A DNA stretch of 64,000 nt from Microbacterium sp. SORGH_AS_0862 (GTDB lineage Bacteria > Actinomycetota > Actinomycetes > Actinomycetales > Microbacteriaceae): NCBI RefSeq assembly GCF_030818795.1, contig NZ_JAUTAY010000001.1, positions 2,914,001 through 2,978,000 of the forward strand. The letters run 5' to 3'. The first letter of the stretch is position 1. Every line of letters begins with the position of its first letter. The notes below the pieces were generated by a model. That model was not told where the DNA came from, searched no databases, and saw nothing but the letters and a program-made list of their open reading frames with translations. Position numbers and translations under genes: made by a program. Positions 8,110 through 16,201 of this stretch are shown one piece after another.

Positions 8110-8967
8110 ATGGAACGAGAACGCGTCGCGCTGGGCGACTATCTGCGCGCCCGACGCAACGTCCGCCAGCCCGAAGAGGTGGGTCTCGAGCGCGCTCCGG
8201 GCCGGCGTGTGCCGGGACTGCGCCGCGACGAGGTCGCGCAGCTGGCCGGCATCAGCGCGGAGTACTACCTCCGTCTCGAGCAGGGGCGCGGTGCTCGTCC
8301 GTCCGACCAGGTGCTGCGCGCGCTCGCGGGTGTCCTCGGTCTGGATGCGGAATCCCGTGCCTACCTCGGACGCCTGGCCGCGGGAACGCCCGCTCTGCCG
8401 GTCCCGGAGGACGCGGCGGTCGCGGACCAGATCGCGCGCGTGCTGGCGCAGTGGACGCACACGCCCGCGTACATGTCGGACCGTCACCGCGACGTCGTCG
8501 TGGCCAACCCGCTCGCCGCGGCGTTCGGCTTCGGCGGGCTGGCGGCCGGGCAGAACGTCGTGATCAACCTCTTCAACGACCGGATGAAGCGCACCCTCGA
8601 TCAGTGGGAGTCGATGACCAGGGCGGCCGTCGCGACCCTCCGGCGTGATGCGGATCCCGACTCGCCCCGGCTGAAGGAGATCATCCAGGAGCTCTCGCAC
8701 GACGAGGATTTCGTGCGCATCTGGGAACGTCACGATGTGTCGGGCCCGGAGGACGCGCAGATCTCGATCATCGTCGAAGGGCTCGGCACGCTCGATGTCG
8801 AGATCCAGAACTTCGGCGTGAGGTCCCTCCCTGGCTACATCATGACCGTCATGGCGGCGCCGCCGCAGTCACTCGCGGCCAGCGTCTTCTCACGGCTCGT
8901 CGAGCGATTGGCGGCGGCGGAAAGTGGTACTACCCGGGCCTCCCAGCCGCTTCACCCCCCTCGGTAG
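8110..8967 (+). CDS. Helix-turn-helix regulator, MmyB-like ligand-binding domain
   Basis: The 285-residue protein has an XRE-type HTH at about residues 35-75 (PGLRRDEVAQLAGISAEYYLRLEQGRGARPS), the signature of the MmyB/'HTH_31' family. A larger domain with RHRDVVVANPLAAAF, the MmyB-like ligand pocket (lipid or small aromatic ligands in studied members), follows. A GGAGGAG site lies 5 bases before the ATG. It diverges from the DyP-encapsulin operon across a shared palindrome. Control of that operon is inferred from context only; MmyB-type genes more often control an adjacent reductase. Confidence 0.85.
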   Translation: MERERVALGDYLRARRNVRQPEEVGLERAPGRRVPGLRRDEVAQLAGISAEYYLRLEQGRGARPSDQVLRALAGVLGLDAESRAYLGRLAAGTPALPVPEDAAVADQIARVLAQWTHTPAYMSDRHRDVVVANPLAAAFGFGGLAAGQNVVINLFNDRMKRTLDQWESMTRAAVATLRRDADPDSPRLKEIIQELSHDEDFVRIWERHDVSGPEDAQISIIVEGLGTLDVEIQNFGVRSLPGYIMTVMAAPPQSLAASVFSRLVERLAAAESGTTRASQPLHPPR

Positions 8968-9001
8968 CCTTCCGGGTGTCGATCCTCACGAAGGAGCACC
9001 C

Positions 9002-9052
9002 ATGACGTTTCCCCCCGCGTCTTCCCCCGTCCAAGCGGCCCTTCCGCGATGA
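9002..9052 (+). CDS. 16-codon leader ORF coupled to the PucR-type regulator
   Basis: This small ORF starts with ATG six bases after AAGGAG (8991-8996) and encodes MTFPPASSPVQAALPR. Its TGA overlaps the ATG of the downstream regulator (ATGA, 9049-9052). The regulator's own ATG has no Shine-Dalgarno (upstream is cggcccttccgcg), so it appears to depend on ribosomes finishing this leader. A regulatory leader peptide is inferred; simple coupling without sensing is the modest alternative. Confidence 0.6.
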   Translation: MTFPPASSPVQAALPR

Positions 9053-10209
9053 ACCTGCAAGACGTCGTCGACGAGCTGGCCGAGACCCTCGGTCGTTCCG
9101 TCGTCATCAACGACCTCGCCTACCGCCCGGTCGCGGCCTCCGCGCAGGGGGACGAGATCGACGAGGTCCGGGCGCGCGCCCTGCTCCGTCGCCAGACCGC
9201 TCCGGTCGAGCGGGCGTACCTGGAGAGCCTGCGGCTGCTGCAGTCGCGGCGACCGCTCACGATCGATCTGACACGGTTCAACGCCCGCGAGCGCCTGGCC
9301 ATCCCGATCTGGACGGACGATGAGCCGGTGGGCGTCCTGTGGCTCATCACGGGCGAGATGCCCGCGCTCACGGAGCACGACTACCGCGCGATCGATGCCG
9401 CCGTCGCGGTCTCGCGCGACCTGCTCGTCACCCACTCACGCACCGCGACGGTCTCGGTGCGCACCGCCGTCATGCGCGATCTGCTGGCAGCCGACGTGCT
9501 CGCCCGCCGCGAGGCCCTCACCGCCGCCGTGCGGTCATACGGCGTCGAACGCGGACCCGGCAGCGTGGTGCGCGCGGTGGCCGTCGGCTACGACACCGGC
9601 GTGGTGCAGCGGGCGGCGCTCGGACGGTCGTTGGAGAGTCTCCCCGGGGTGCGGCTCACGTTCCTGGGGGAGGACGGCGCCTCGTTGCTGTTCCTCGGGC
9701 ACGCGGCCGACACCGACGCGACGGATGCAGCGATCGCCGCCGAGACGGCCGCGGCTGACGTGCTGCTGCGCGCCATCGGCTCCGCCAGCCTCACGCGTGA
9801 GGACAACGACCTGCGCGAGGTCGCGGATCGTGCCATCGCCGCCGCCGCTGTCGCCGAGGTGCTTCCCGCCCTGGGCGGTCGGGCCGCTGCGGAGGACATC
9901 GGACCCTGGTTGCTGATCTCCGACATCGTCGCCGACCCGAGCCGGCTCGCCCGGTTCTCGCCGGCGGCGCACGTGCTGTTGAACGACGCCGATCCGCTGC
10001 GCCGGCAGACGATCGAAGCGTTCCTCGACGGCGCGGGTCGTGTCCGCGAGGTCTGCGACGTGCTGCACATCCACCGGACGACGCTCTACTACCGACTCGA
10101 GAACATGCCGGACCCGGTGCGCGAGGCGCTGGATGACGGCCTGTCGCGCAGCACGTTGCATCTCGCGCTGAAACTCGCCGCGTACTGGGAGCACTCGGGG
10201 AGGATCTGA
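9049..10209 (+). CDS. PucR/CdaR-like helix-turn-helix transcriptional regulator
   Basis: The 386-residue protein starts with a sensory region (residues 1-120, LQDVVDELAETLGRSVVINDLAYRPVAASAQ, GAF-like). A middle domain with GGDEF-like remnants follows, and a C-terminal PucR-type HTH (about 325-380: ADPLRRQTIEAFLDGAGRVREVCDVLHIHRTTLYYRLENM) closes it. Such proteins usually activate catabolic operons for purines, amino acids or aromatics. It overlaps the following alpha/beta hydrolase gene by one base (TGATG), so that hydrolase is a likely target or partner. Translation seems coupled to the leader ORF at 9002-9052. Confidence 0.85.
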   Translation: MNLQDVVDELAETLGRSVVINDLAYRPVAASAQGDEIDEVRARALLRRQTAPVERAYLESLRLLQSRRPLTIDLTRFNARERLAIPIWTDDEPVGVLWLITGEMPALTEHDYRAIDAAVAVSRDLLVTHSRTATVSVRTAVMRDLLAADVLARREALTAAVRSYGVERGPGSVVRAVAVGYDTGVVQRAALGRSLESLPGVRLTFLGEDGASLLFLGHAADTDATDAAIAAETAAADVLLRAIGSASLTREDNDLREVADRAIAAAAVAEVLPALGGRAAAEDIGPWLLISDIVADPSRLARFSPAAHVLLNDADPLRRQTIEAFLDGAGRVREVCDVLHIHRTTLYYRLENMPDPVREALDDGLSRSTLHLALKLAAYWEHSGRI

Positions 10210-11123
10210 TGGCCGGCAGCGTGATCACGACGTCGGACGGCGTGCGGCTGCGTGTGTCGGACACCGGTGGCGGCGGCATCCCTCTCGTCATGCTGCACGG
10301 CTGGGGTCAGACGGCGGCGCTCTTCGAGGGTCAGCTGGTCGGGCTCGCCGACTCGCGCCGAGTGATCGCGTACGACATGCGCGGACACGGGCTCTCCGAC
10401 AAACCCGACCACGGCTACCGGATCGCGCGGCTCGCGGCCGATCTCCGCGACGTGCTGGAGGGACTCGGCATCGAGCGGGCGGACCTTCTCGGGTGGTCCA
10501 TGGGTGCATCCGTCATCTGGTCCTACCTCGAGCTGTTCGGCTCCGCCCGCGTTCGCTCGCTCGTTCTGGTCGATCAGCCCGCCGCTGTCCTCGCATGGCC
10601 GTGGACCACCGAGGAACGCTCGGCCGAGACGGGAGCGATCCTGCCGATCGACGGGCTGACCGAGCTCGCCGCATCCATCGCCGCGGATGAGGACGGTGAC
10701 GTGGTGCAGAGCTTCGTCAGGTCCATGTTCAGCGAACCGGTCGATGAGCGCGTATGGCGCGTGGTGTCGGAGCAGATCCGGCAGACGCCCGTGCACGCCG
10801 CCGTCCCGCTGTTGCTCGATCATGCCGCGCAGGACTGGACGGACGTTCTCGGACTCATCGATGTCCCGGTCCTCGTGATCGGCTGCGAGGGCAGCCACGT
10901 CGGTGTGCGCTCGCAACGCGAGCTGGCTGCCCGCATCCCCGGCGCCGTCGTGCACGTGTTCGAGCGGGATGCGGTGTCGTCGCACTTTCCGTTCCTCGAG
11001 GCGACCGAATCGTTCAACGGACTCGTCGAGGCGTTCCTGAGTGGTGTGACGAGCAGCGCTTCGACAGGCGTCGAGAAAAGAGGGGACACCCGGTCGCAGC
11101 TTTCGCAGCCTGTGCGCGCCTAG
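10209..11123 (+). CDS. Alpha/beta hydrolase
   Basis: The 304-residue protein has the alpha/beta-hydrolase core: LHGWGQ oxyanion loop (residues 29-34), DMRGHGLSDKP, the nucleophile elbow GWSMG (Ser97), an acid-bearing strand VPVLVIGCEGS and a late His in the SSHFPFLEATESFN segment. This pattern fits esterases, C-C hydrolases and haloperoxidase-like enzymes; the substrate is not identifiable. Its start codon overlaps the stop of the PucR regulator, implying co-translation and a shared catabolic role. The last 30 residues are Ser/Thr/Gln-rich and probably disordered. Confidence 0.85.
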   Translation: MAGSVITTSDGVRLRVSDTGGGGIPLVMLHGWGQTAALFEGQLVGLADSRRVIAYDMRGHGLSDKPDHGYRIARLAADLRDVLEGLGIERADLLGWSMGASVIWSYLELFGSARVRSLVLVDQPAAVLAWPWTTEERSAETGAILPIDGLTELAASIAADEDGDVVQSFVRSMFSEPVDERVWRVVSEQIRQTPVHAAVPLLLDHAAQDWTDVLGLIDVPVLVIGCEGSHVGVRSQRELAARIPGAVVHVFERDAVSSHFPFLEATESFNGLVEAFLSGVTSSASTGVEKRGDTRSQLSQPVRA

Positions 11124-11159
11124 CGTCGAAGCCATCAGATGCGAGACGAGGTGATCGTG

Positions 11160-11877
11160 GTGGCGGAGATGCCGACGATCGTGCTGGTGCACGGTGCGTT
11201 CGCGGACGGGGCCAGCTGGTCGCCCGTCGCGTTGAGACTCCAGGGAGCGGGTTTCGAGGTGCGGGTGCCCGCGATCTCCAACCGAAGCCTCGCCGACGAT
11301 GCCGACTACGTCAGTGCGTTCGTCTCCCGCATCCCCGGGCCCGTCGTGCTCGTCGGGCACTCCTACGGCGCCACGGTGGTCGGAGTGGCCGGACGCAGCG
11401 ACAACGTCGCCGCCGTGGTCTTCGTGAGCGGATACGTGCTGGATGCGGGCGAGAGCGCAGCAGAGATCCATGCCCGCTTCCCCGCGGCGCCGGCGGTCGA
11501 GTTCTTCCGGCGAGGTCGCCTACCCGGAGCTCGGCGACGGCACACGCCGCGACACCTCGGTGGACGAGAAGGAGTTCGCCTTCCTTGCCGCAGCGGGCCT
11601 GCCCGACGACGAGGCCGAGGTGCTGGCGGTGACCCAGCGTCCGCTCGATACCGCAGTGTTGAGCGAACCGGCTCAGGCCGCGGCGTGGCGCACCACCCCG
11701 GCGTGGGGCGTGATCGGTCTCGACGACCGCGTCGTGAACCCCGATGCCCTGCGGTGGGCCTACCAACGCGCCGGGGCCCGCCAGGTCCTCGAACTGGACG
11801 GCCCTCACCTGCTGATGCACACGCATCCCGCCGAGGTGGCCGCGCTCATCGTCCGCGTGGCCGCGACGCTCGCCTGA
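11160..11877 (+). pseudogene. Alpha/beta hydrolase interrupted by a one-base frameshift
   Basis: The first frame gives a normal hydrolase N-terminus (TIVLVHGAFADGASW, then GHSYGATVV with the nucleophile Ser). It becomes nonsense after GESAAEIHARFPAAPAVEFF. The adjacent frame then supplies the rest (EVAYPELGDGTRRDTSVDEKEF ... WGVIGLDDRVVNPDA with the acid, ... GPHLLMHTHP with the His). Removing one G near 11509 (ttccggcgag) restores FFREVAYPEL and a 238-residue protein of normal size for this esterase family. The start was set at GTG 11160, six bases after GAGGTG. It is either a recent pseudogene or a base-call error. Both halves keep coding-quality sequence, so any loss is recent. Confidence 0.75.
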
Positions 11878-11907
11878 GCACGAACCTCCGCGCGCGGTGC
11901 CGGTCGG

Positions 11908-12258
11908 TCACTCCTGCAGCAGAGCCTGCCAGTCGGCGGGCACCCGATCGGCGGGGCCGGGGGCGGGCTGCGACAGAGGGTGCGAGTGGGCCGGAGCGAG
12001 TTCGGGACCGGTCCCCATCGTCTCGGATTCGTAGTCCCAGAACCAGTCCTCGCCGGGCTCGAAGCTCTGGATGATGCGATGCCCCGTGGTGCGCCAGTGC
12101 GCCGTGGCGTGCTTGCCGAGGGAGTCGTCGCAGCAGCCCACATGGCCGCAGCCGGCGCAGCGGCGCAGATGCAGCCACCAGCTGCCCGTCTGCTCGCACT
12201 CGACGCATCCCGTGCCGCTGGGAGGCACATCCGTTCTGATCTGAGGCGAATCGTTCAT
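11908..12258 (-). CDS. UBP-type zinc finger domain protein
   Basis: The 116-residue protein has the zinc-binding pattern of UBP/ZnF domains: CVEC (Cys18, Cys21), CAGCGHVGCC (Cys34, Cys37, Cys42), then His50, His54 and His60 in KHATAHWRTTGH. An acidic FEPGEDWFWDYE segment follows, and a Pro-rich tail ends it. In eukaryotes this fold binds the ubiquitin C-terminus; in actinobacteria it is a small stand-alone protein of unknown role. Its ATG overlaps the stop of the upstream MFS transporter (ATGA), so the two are made together. Confidence 0.85.
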   Translation of the reverse strand: MNDSPQIRTDVPPSGTGCVECEQTGSWWLHLRRCAGCGHVGCCDDSLGKHATAHWRTTGHRIIQSFEPGEDWFWDYESETMGTGPELAPAHSHPLSQPAPGPADRVPADWQALLQE

Positions 12259-13469
12259 GCCTGTGCCTTTCTCGCTCGCATCATCGTGGCAGCCACCACT
12301 GTCGCGATGAAGACCAGCGCGGCGAAGATCAGAAGAACCACCGTCTGGTCGACGAAGGTGAGGAATACGCCGACGGCGAGAACGGGGAGCGCCAGCCCGC
12401 AGTAGGCGATCAGGAAGATGAGCGCCAGCGTCTCCCCGCGGCGGGCGGGGTCCGCCAGGGCCGACGCGGTCGCGATCGACGCCTTGAACAGGAGACCGAC
12501 GCCCACCCCCGACACCACGCCGCCGACCAGGAAGAGCGCCAGGTTCGGCAGCACCGCGCCCGCAGCGACCAGAACGAGTCCCACGGCGCACGCGAGCCGG
12601 GCGATGCCCAGCTGCACGCGCACAGGCACGCGTGCGAGCAGCACCTGCGCCGCGGCCGCCGCGCCGAACACCGAGAACGTCGTCGCGCCGGCGACCAGGT
12701 GATCGTGCTGGTCGAAGGTCCCGGCGAGGAAGGTGGGGGCGAGAGAGGTGAACAGGCCGAACAGGGCGAAGCCGGCGAAGGCGCCGAAGCCCGCGGCGAT
12801 GAAGATCCGGCGGGATGCGGGCGGCGTCGCGAGGCGCTGCGGACGGTACGCGGGCCGCGGCTCCCGCGTCGCCACGGTCTCGGGGACGGCGAGCAGGGCC
12901 ACCGCCGCGAGCAGCAGCAGCACCAGGAAGACCGCGTGAGGGAAGACGAGCGGATCGGGCAGGAACTCGGCGAACAACCCGCCGATGAGCGGGCCCAGTG
13001 CAAGGCCCCCGATGTTCGCGGCACCCGCGACGGACGCCGCGACGATCGCGTTCTCGTCCGGCCGTGCCGCCTGGCGCAGCTCGCCGAGGTGCGCCGTCGC
13101 CGTCGCGGTCAGGATCCCGACGCTGACGCCGTTCACCAGCCGGGCGGCGATCAGACCCGGCACGCTCATCACGGCGAGGAACATGACCGCCGACACTGCG
13201 GACACCAGCACGGCGATCACCAGCATGCGTCGCCGCCCGGTCCAGTCGCTGATGTGCCCGAGGAAGAAGAGACTGAAGACGACGCCGACGGCGTAGGCGG
13301 CGAAGATCACCGTCACGATCGACACCGGGAAGTGATCGAGCTCCTGATACAGCGGATAGAGCGGTGTCGGCACCGTCGAGTACGCCATCACCAGCAGGAA
13401 GGCGATCGCCACGATCCAGAATCCGGCCCCGTGGGACACCTTCCGACTGCTGCTGCGCACCTGCGACAT
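12255..13469 (-). CDS. MFS transporter, 12-TM type
   Basis: The 404-residue protein has about 12 hydrophobic helices and the MFS loop 2-3 signature (GHISDWTGRRRMLV), with the second-half repeat near ARVPVRVQLG. It is a proton-linked carrier of the general MFS_1 class; efflux of a drug or metabolite is likely but the substrate is unknown. The start MSQVRSS was chosen because it gives a short cytosolic tail before TM1 and has AAGGCGGAG just upstream; the open frame continues upstream without family-like sequence. It is coupled to the downstream UBP zinc-finger gene. Confidence 0.85.
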   Translation of the reverse strand: MSQVRSSSRKVSHGAGFWIVAIAFLLVMAYSTVPTPLYPLYQELDHFPVSIVTVIFAAYAVGVVFSLFFLGHISDWTGRRRMLVIAVLVSAVSAVMFLAVMSVPGLIAARLVNGVSVGILTATATAHLGELRQAARPDENAIVAASVAGAANIGGLALGPLIGGLFAEFLPDPLVFPHAVFLVLLLLAAVALLAVPETVATREPRPAYRPQRLATPPASRRIFIAAGFGAFAGFALFGLFTSLAPTFLAGTFDQHDHLVAGATTFSVFGAAAAAQVLLARVPVRVQLGIARLACAVGLVLVAAGAVLPNLALFLVGGVVSGVGVGLLFKASIATASALADPARRGETLALIFLIAYCGLALPVLAVGVFLTFVDQTVVLLIFAALVFIATVVAATMMRARKAQA

Positions 13470-13548
13470 GCTCCGCCTTCCCGGCCGTCCGCGTGCACGG
13501 CCCCATCCCTCACAGGCTAGGGCCGGGTGGACGCGGGGGGTGCGACCC

Positions 13549-13570
13549 GTGTCGAGCATCGCCTCGACAC
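13549..13570. promoter_or_regulatory. Perfect inverted repeat in the MFS / oxidoreductase divergent region
   Basis: gtgtcgag (13549-13556) and ctcgacac (13563-13570) are exact reverse complements with a 6-bp spacer, followed by another half-site gtgtcg at 13574. The position, between the divergent MFS gene and the molybdopterin oxidoreductase operon, suits an operator. No regulator gene is adjacent. Confidence 0.4.
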
Positions 13571-13677
13571 AGGTGTCGTGCGGCCTCGGCAGAACCCGGC
13601 AGACTTCGATGGCAGGAGAGGGTTCTGTGCCGCGGGCGGCGGCGCTAGCCTGAGCCAACGAGGAGACGGAGACGGTC

Positions 13678-14271
13678 ATGGCGGAGTTCACACGCGGATT
13701 CGGCGGGCGGCGGCGAGAGTCGGACCCGAGGCTCCCGCCGGGTCAGTACCTCACGGCGGACTTTCCCGTCCTCTCAGCCGGGCCGACTCCGCGGATCCCG
13801 GAGAGCGAGTGGTCGTTCTCGATCCGCACCGAATCCGGCGCGGTCACTTCCTGGAGCTGGTCCGAGTTCCTCGCGCTGCCGGCCGAGGACGTCCACACCG
13901 ACATCCACTGCGTGACGCGGTGGTCCAAGCTCGACACGACCTGGCGCGGCGTCTCGATCGACACGCTGTTCGCCGGCATCGACACCTCGTATGAGTACGC
14001 CATGGCGCACTCGTACGGCGGTTACACGACCAACGTGCCCATGGCCGACCTGCGCGGCGGGAAGGCGTGGATCGCCTACTCGTTCGACGGCAAGCCCCTC
14101 GATCCAGAGCACGGCGGCCCCGCGCGGCTGCTCGTGCCGCACCTGTACTTCTGGAAGAGCGCCAAGTGGGTGCGTGGGCTCAGCATGCAGAAGCACGACG
14201 ACCCGGGCTTCTGGGAGCAGAACGGCTACAACCTGCACGGCGACCCGTGGACAGAGGAACGCTACTGGTGA
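13678..14271 (+). CDS. Sulfite oxidase-like molybdopterin-dependent oxidoreductase
   Basis: The 197-residue protein is a compact oxidoreductase molybdopterin-binding domain. It has DIHCVTRWSKLDTTWRGV, with Cys78 as the presumed Mo ligand, then HSYGGYTTNVPMADL, LDPEHGGPARLLVPHLYFWKSAKWVRGL and a C-terminal GFWEQNGYNLHGDPW. It lacks the haem and dimerisation domains of full sulfite oxidases and has no Tat signal, so it is a cytosolic MsrP/YedY-core-like enzyme. It overlaps the next gene, a flavin reductase that is the likely electron partner. GAGGAGACGGAGA precedes the ATG. Confidence 0.9.
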   Translation: MAEFTRGFGGRRRESDPRLPPGQYLTADFPVLSAGPTPRIPESEWSFSIRTESGAVTSWSWSEFLALPAEDVHTDIHCVTRWSKLDTTWRGVSIDTLFAGIDTSYEYAMAHSYGGYTTNVPMADLRGGKAWIAYSFDGKPLDPEHGGPARLLVPHLYFWKSAKWVRGLSMQKHDDPGFWEQNGYNLHGDPWTEERYW

Positions 14272-14990
14272 GAACCAGCGACTGGCTCGCCGCTCGGGTC
14301 GCCGCCGCCATCCCCGACACCGCGCACGGTCGCGTGCTGACGCTGTCCGTCCCCGGATGGCCGGGCAACGCCCCCGGCCAGCATCTCGACATCCGCCTCA
14401 CGGCGCCCGACGGCTACCAGGCCGAGCGTTCCTACTCGATCGCCTCCTCCGGTCCGGGGGAGAGCGTCGAGATCGCGGTCGACGAGATCCCCGAGGGAGA
14501 GGTGTCGCCCTACCTCGTGCGTGTCGCCGAGCCGGGCGACGCGCTCGAGGTCAAGGGACCGCTCGGGGCCTACTTTGTCTGGCACGACACCGACCCGTCG
14601 CCGGTGCAGCTCATCGCGGGCGGCTCCGGCATCGTGCCGCTGCTCGCGATGGCACGCGCGCGGACCGCGGCGGGCGCCGGCGCGCCGTTCCGGCTGCTGT
14701 ACTCGGTGCGCACGGCGGCCGACGCGTTGTATCGGGACGAGGTCGAACGGCTCGGTGCCGCCGGGGTGGATGTGACCTGGGCGTACACCCGCCAGGCGCC
14801 GACCGGCTGGCCGGGGCGCGTGGGCCGCCTCGATGCGGAGCGCATCGCGCAGGCCACGTGGATGCCGGCGCAGCATCCGCTGACGTTCATCTGCGGTCCG
14901 ACGAGCTTCGTCGAGGCGGCCGCCGATGCGATGGTCGCGGCGGGACACGATCCCGCGCGCGTGAAGACCGAGAGGTTCGGAGGATCCTGA
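14268..14990 (+). CDS. Ferredoxin-NADP reductase-like FAD/NAD(P) oxidoreductase
   Basis: The 240-residue protein has the FNR-fold motifs: an FAD-binding RSYSIASS, a pyrophosphate loop GPLGAYFVW, an NAD(P)-binding GGSGIVPLLAMAR and a C-terminal ICGPTSFVEAAADAMVAAG. It lacks a 2Fe-2S domain, so it likely passes electrons from NAD(P)H to a separate partner. The GTG start overlaps the stop of the molybdopterin enzyme (GTGA), and its own stop overlaps the next ATG, so three proteins are made as one unit. Confidence 0.88.
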   Translation: MRTSDWLAARVAAAIPDTAHGRVLTLSVPGWPGNAPGQHLDIRLTAPDGYQAERSYSIASSGPGESVEIAVDEIPEGEVSPYLVRVAEPGDALEVKGPLGAYFVWHDTDPSPVQLIAGGSGIVPLLAMARARTAAGAGAPFRLLYSVRTAADALYRDEVERLGAAGVDVTWAYTRQAPTGWPGRVGRLDAERIAQATWMPAQHPLTFICGPTSFVEAAADAMVAAGHDPARVKTERFGGS

Positions 14991-15289
14991 TGGACAGCAC
15001 GCCGCACGTCCGCCCCGACCCGCGCCGCGTCGCCCAACGCGTCGACGGCAACGCGCTCGCCGGCATGCTGGACGCCTTCGCCGGTCTCGATCCGGCCCTC
15101 CTCGTGCTCACGTGCGGTCATTGCGGTCGCAGCGCCGCCCTCGCCGAATGGTCGGTGGAGATGGATGCGGCAGCCGCCATCGTGCGCTGCCGGGGCTGCA
15201 CGCGCACCTTCGCGACGATCCTCCGCCGTGACGGCGGTATCGAAGTGCGCGCCGCCGGGGGATCGATCGCCACCACGTCCACCGTCTGA
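14990..15289 (+). CDS. DUF6510 family protein with a zinc-ribbon-like four-Cys motif
   Basis: The 99-residue protein has two CxxC knuckles, LTCGHCGRSA and VRCRGCTRTF, about 30 residues apart, the layout of a zinc ribbon or rubredoxin-like metal site. I recognise it as the small protein that accompanies this oxidoreductase/reductase pair in actinobacteria (DUF6510). Its role is unknown; an electron-transfer or assembly function is a guess from context. It starts at the ATG overlapping the preceding stop (TGATG). Confidence 0.75.
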   Translation: MDSTPHVRPDPRRVAQRVDGNALAGMLDAFAGLDPALLVLTCGHCGRSAALAEWSVEMDAAAAIVRCRGCTRTFATILRRDGGIEVRAAGGSIATTSTV

Positions 15290-15385
15290 CGAGCCCTCGA
15301 CTCCTGTCGGGGGACAGGCCTCGGAGGCGGCGGGTAGCGTCGCACGCATCCGACGCCGAACGAGGGCGGAGACGAGGGAGAGAGC

Positions 15386-16201
15386 ATGCGACTCGAACGA
15401 ACCGGAATGGTGTCCATCGACCTGACGGGAAAGACGGCCCTGGTGACCGCGTCGTCGGGCGGCATCGGCTTCGCGATCGCGCTGCGCCTGGCGGAGGCGG
15501 GAGCCGAGGTCATCGTGAACGGTCGCAACAAGGAGTCCGTCGAGCGTGCCGTCGCCGAGATCAACGCGCAGGTCGAAGACGCGGCGCGCGGCATCGTGGC
15601 CGACGCCGCCGATGAAGCCGGGGCGGCGACACTGGTGGCGCAGGCGGGACGCGTCGATGTGCTCGTGAACAACCTGGGGATCTTCGAGGCTGCCGAGGCG
15701 TTGGAGATCGACGACACCGCCTGGCGGCGCTTCTTCGAGACGAATGTGCTCTCCGGTGTGCGCCTGACGCGCGAGCTGCTCCCGCAGATGATTCAGCGGG
15801 GCTGGGGGCGCGTGCTGAACATCGCGAGCGACTCGGCCGTCGTCATCCCCGCCGAGATGATCCACTACGGCACCTCGAAGACCGCCGTGCTCGGAGCCTC
15901 ACGCGGATTCGCGAAGGCTGCGGCAGGAACGGGGGTCACCGTGAACGCCGTCATCGCCGGGCCCACGCACACTCCCGGCGTGGAGGAGTTCGTGGCGCAG
16001 GTCGTCGGGCGGGACCTGCCGTGGGACGAGGCGCAGCGCGAGTTCATGCGCACGGCGCGGCCGCAGTCGTTGCTCGGGCGCCTCATCGAGCCGAGCGAGA
16101 TCGCCAACATGGTCGTCTACCTCGCCTCGCCCCTCGCCTCGGCGACGACCGGTGCGGCAGTCCGCGTCGACGGCGGTTACGTCGACTCCATCGTCCCCTG
16201 A
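15386..16201 (+). CDS. SDR family oxidoreductase
   Basis: The 271-residue short-chain dehydrogenase has the TASSGGIG cofactor loop (residues 21-28), NNLG (95-98) in place of the usual NNAG, catalytic Ser in IASDS and the YxxxK pair Tyr161/Lys165. The C-terminal VRVDGGYVDSIV is typical of the 3-oxoacyl-ACP reductase-like subgroup. NAD(P)(H)-dependent; substrate unknown. The ATG follows GAGGGAGAG; an ATG seven codons later is an alternative. Its last 25 bases overlap the convergent gluconokinase gene. Confidence 0.88.
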   Translation: MRLERTGMVSIDLTGKTALVTASSGGIGFAIALRLAEAGAEVIVNGRNKESVERAVAEINAQVEDAARGIVADAADEAGAATLVAQAGRVDVLVNNLGIFEAAEALEIDDTAWRRFFETNVLSGVRLTRELLPQMIQRGWGRVLNIASDSAVVIPAEMIHYGTSKTAVLGASRGFAKAAAGTGVTVNAVIAGPTHTPGVEEFVAQVVGRDLPWDEAQREFMRTARPQSLLGRLIEPSEIANMVVYLASPLASATTGAAVRVDGGYVDSIVP

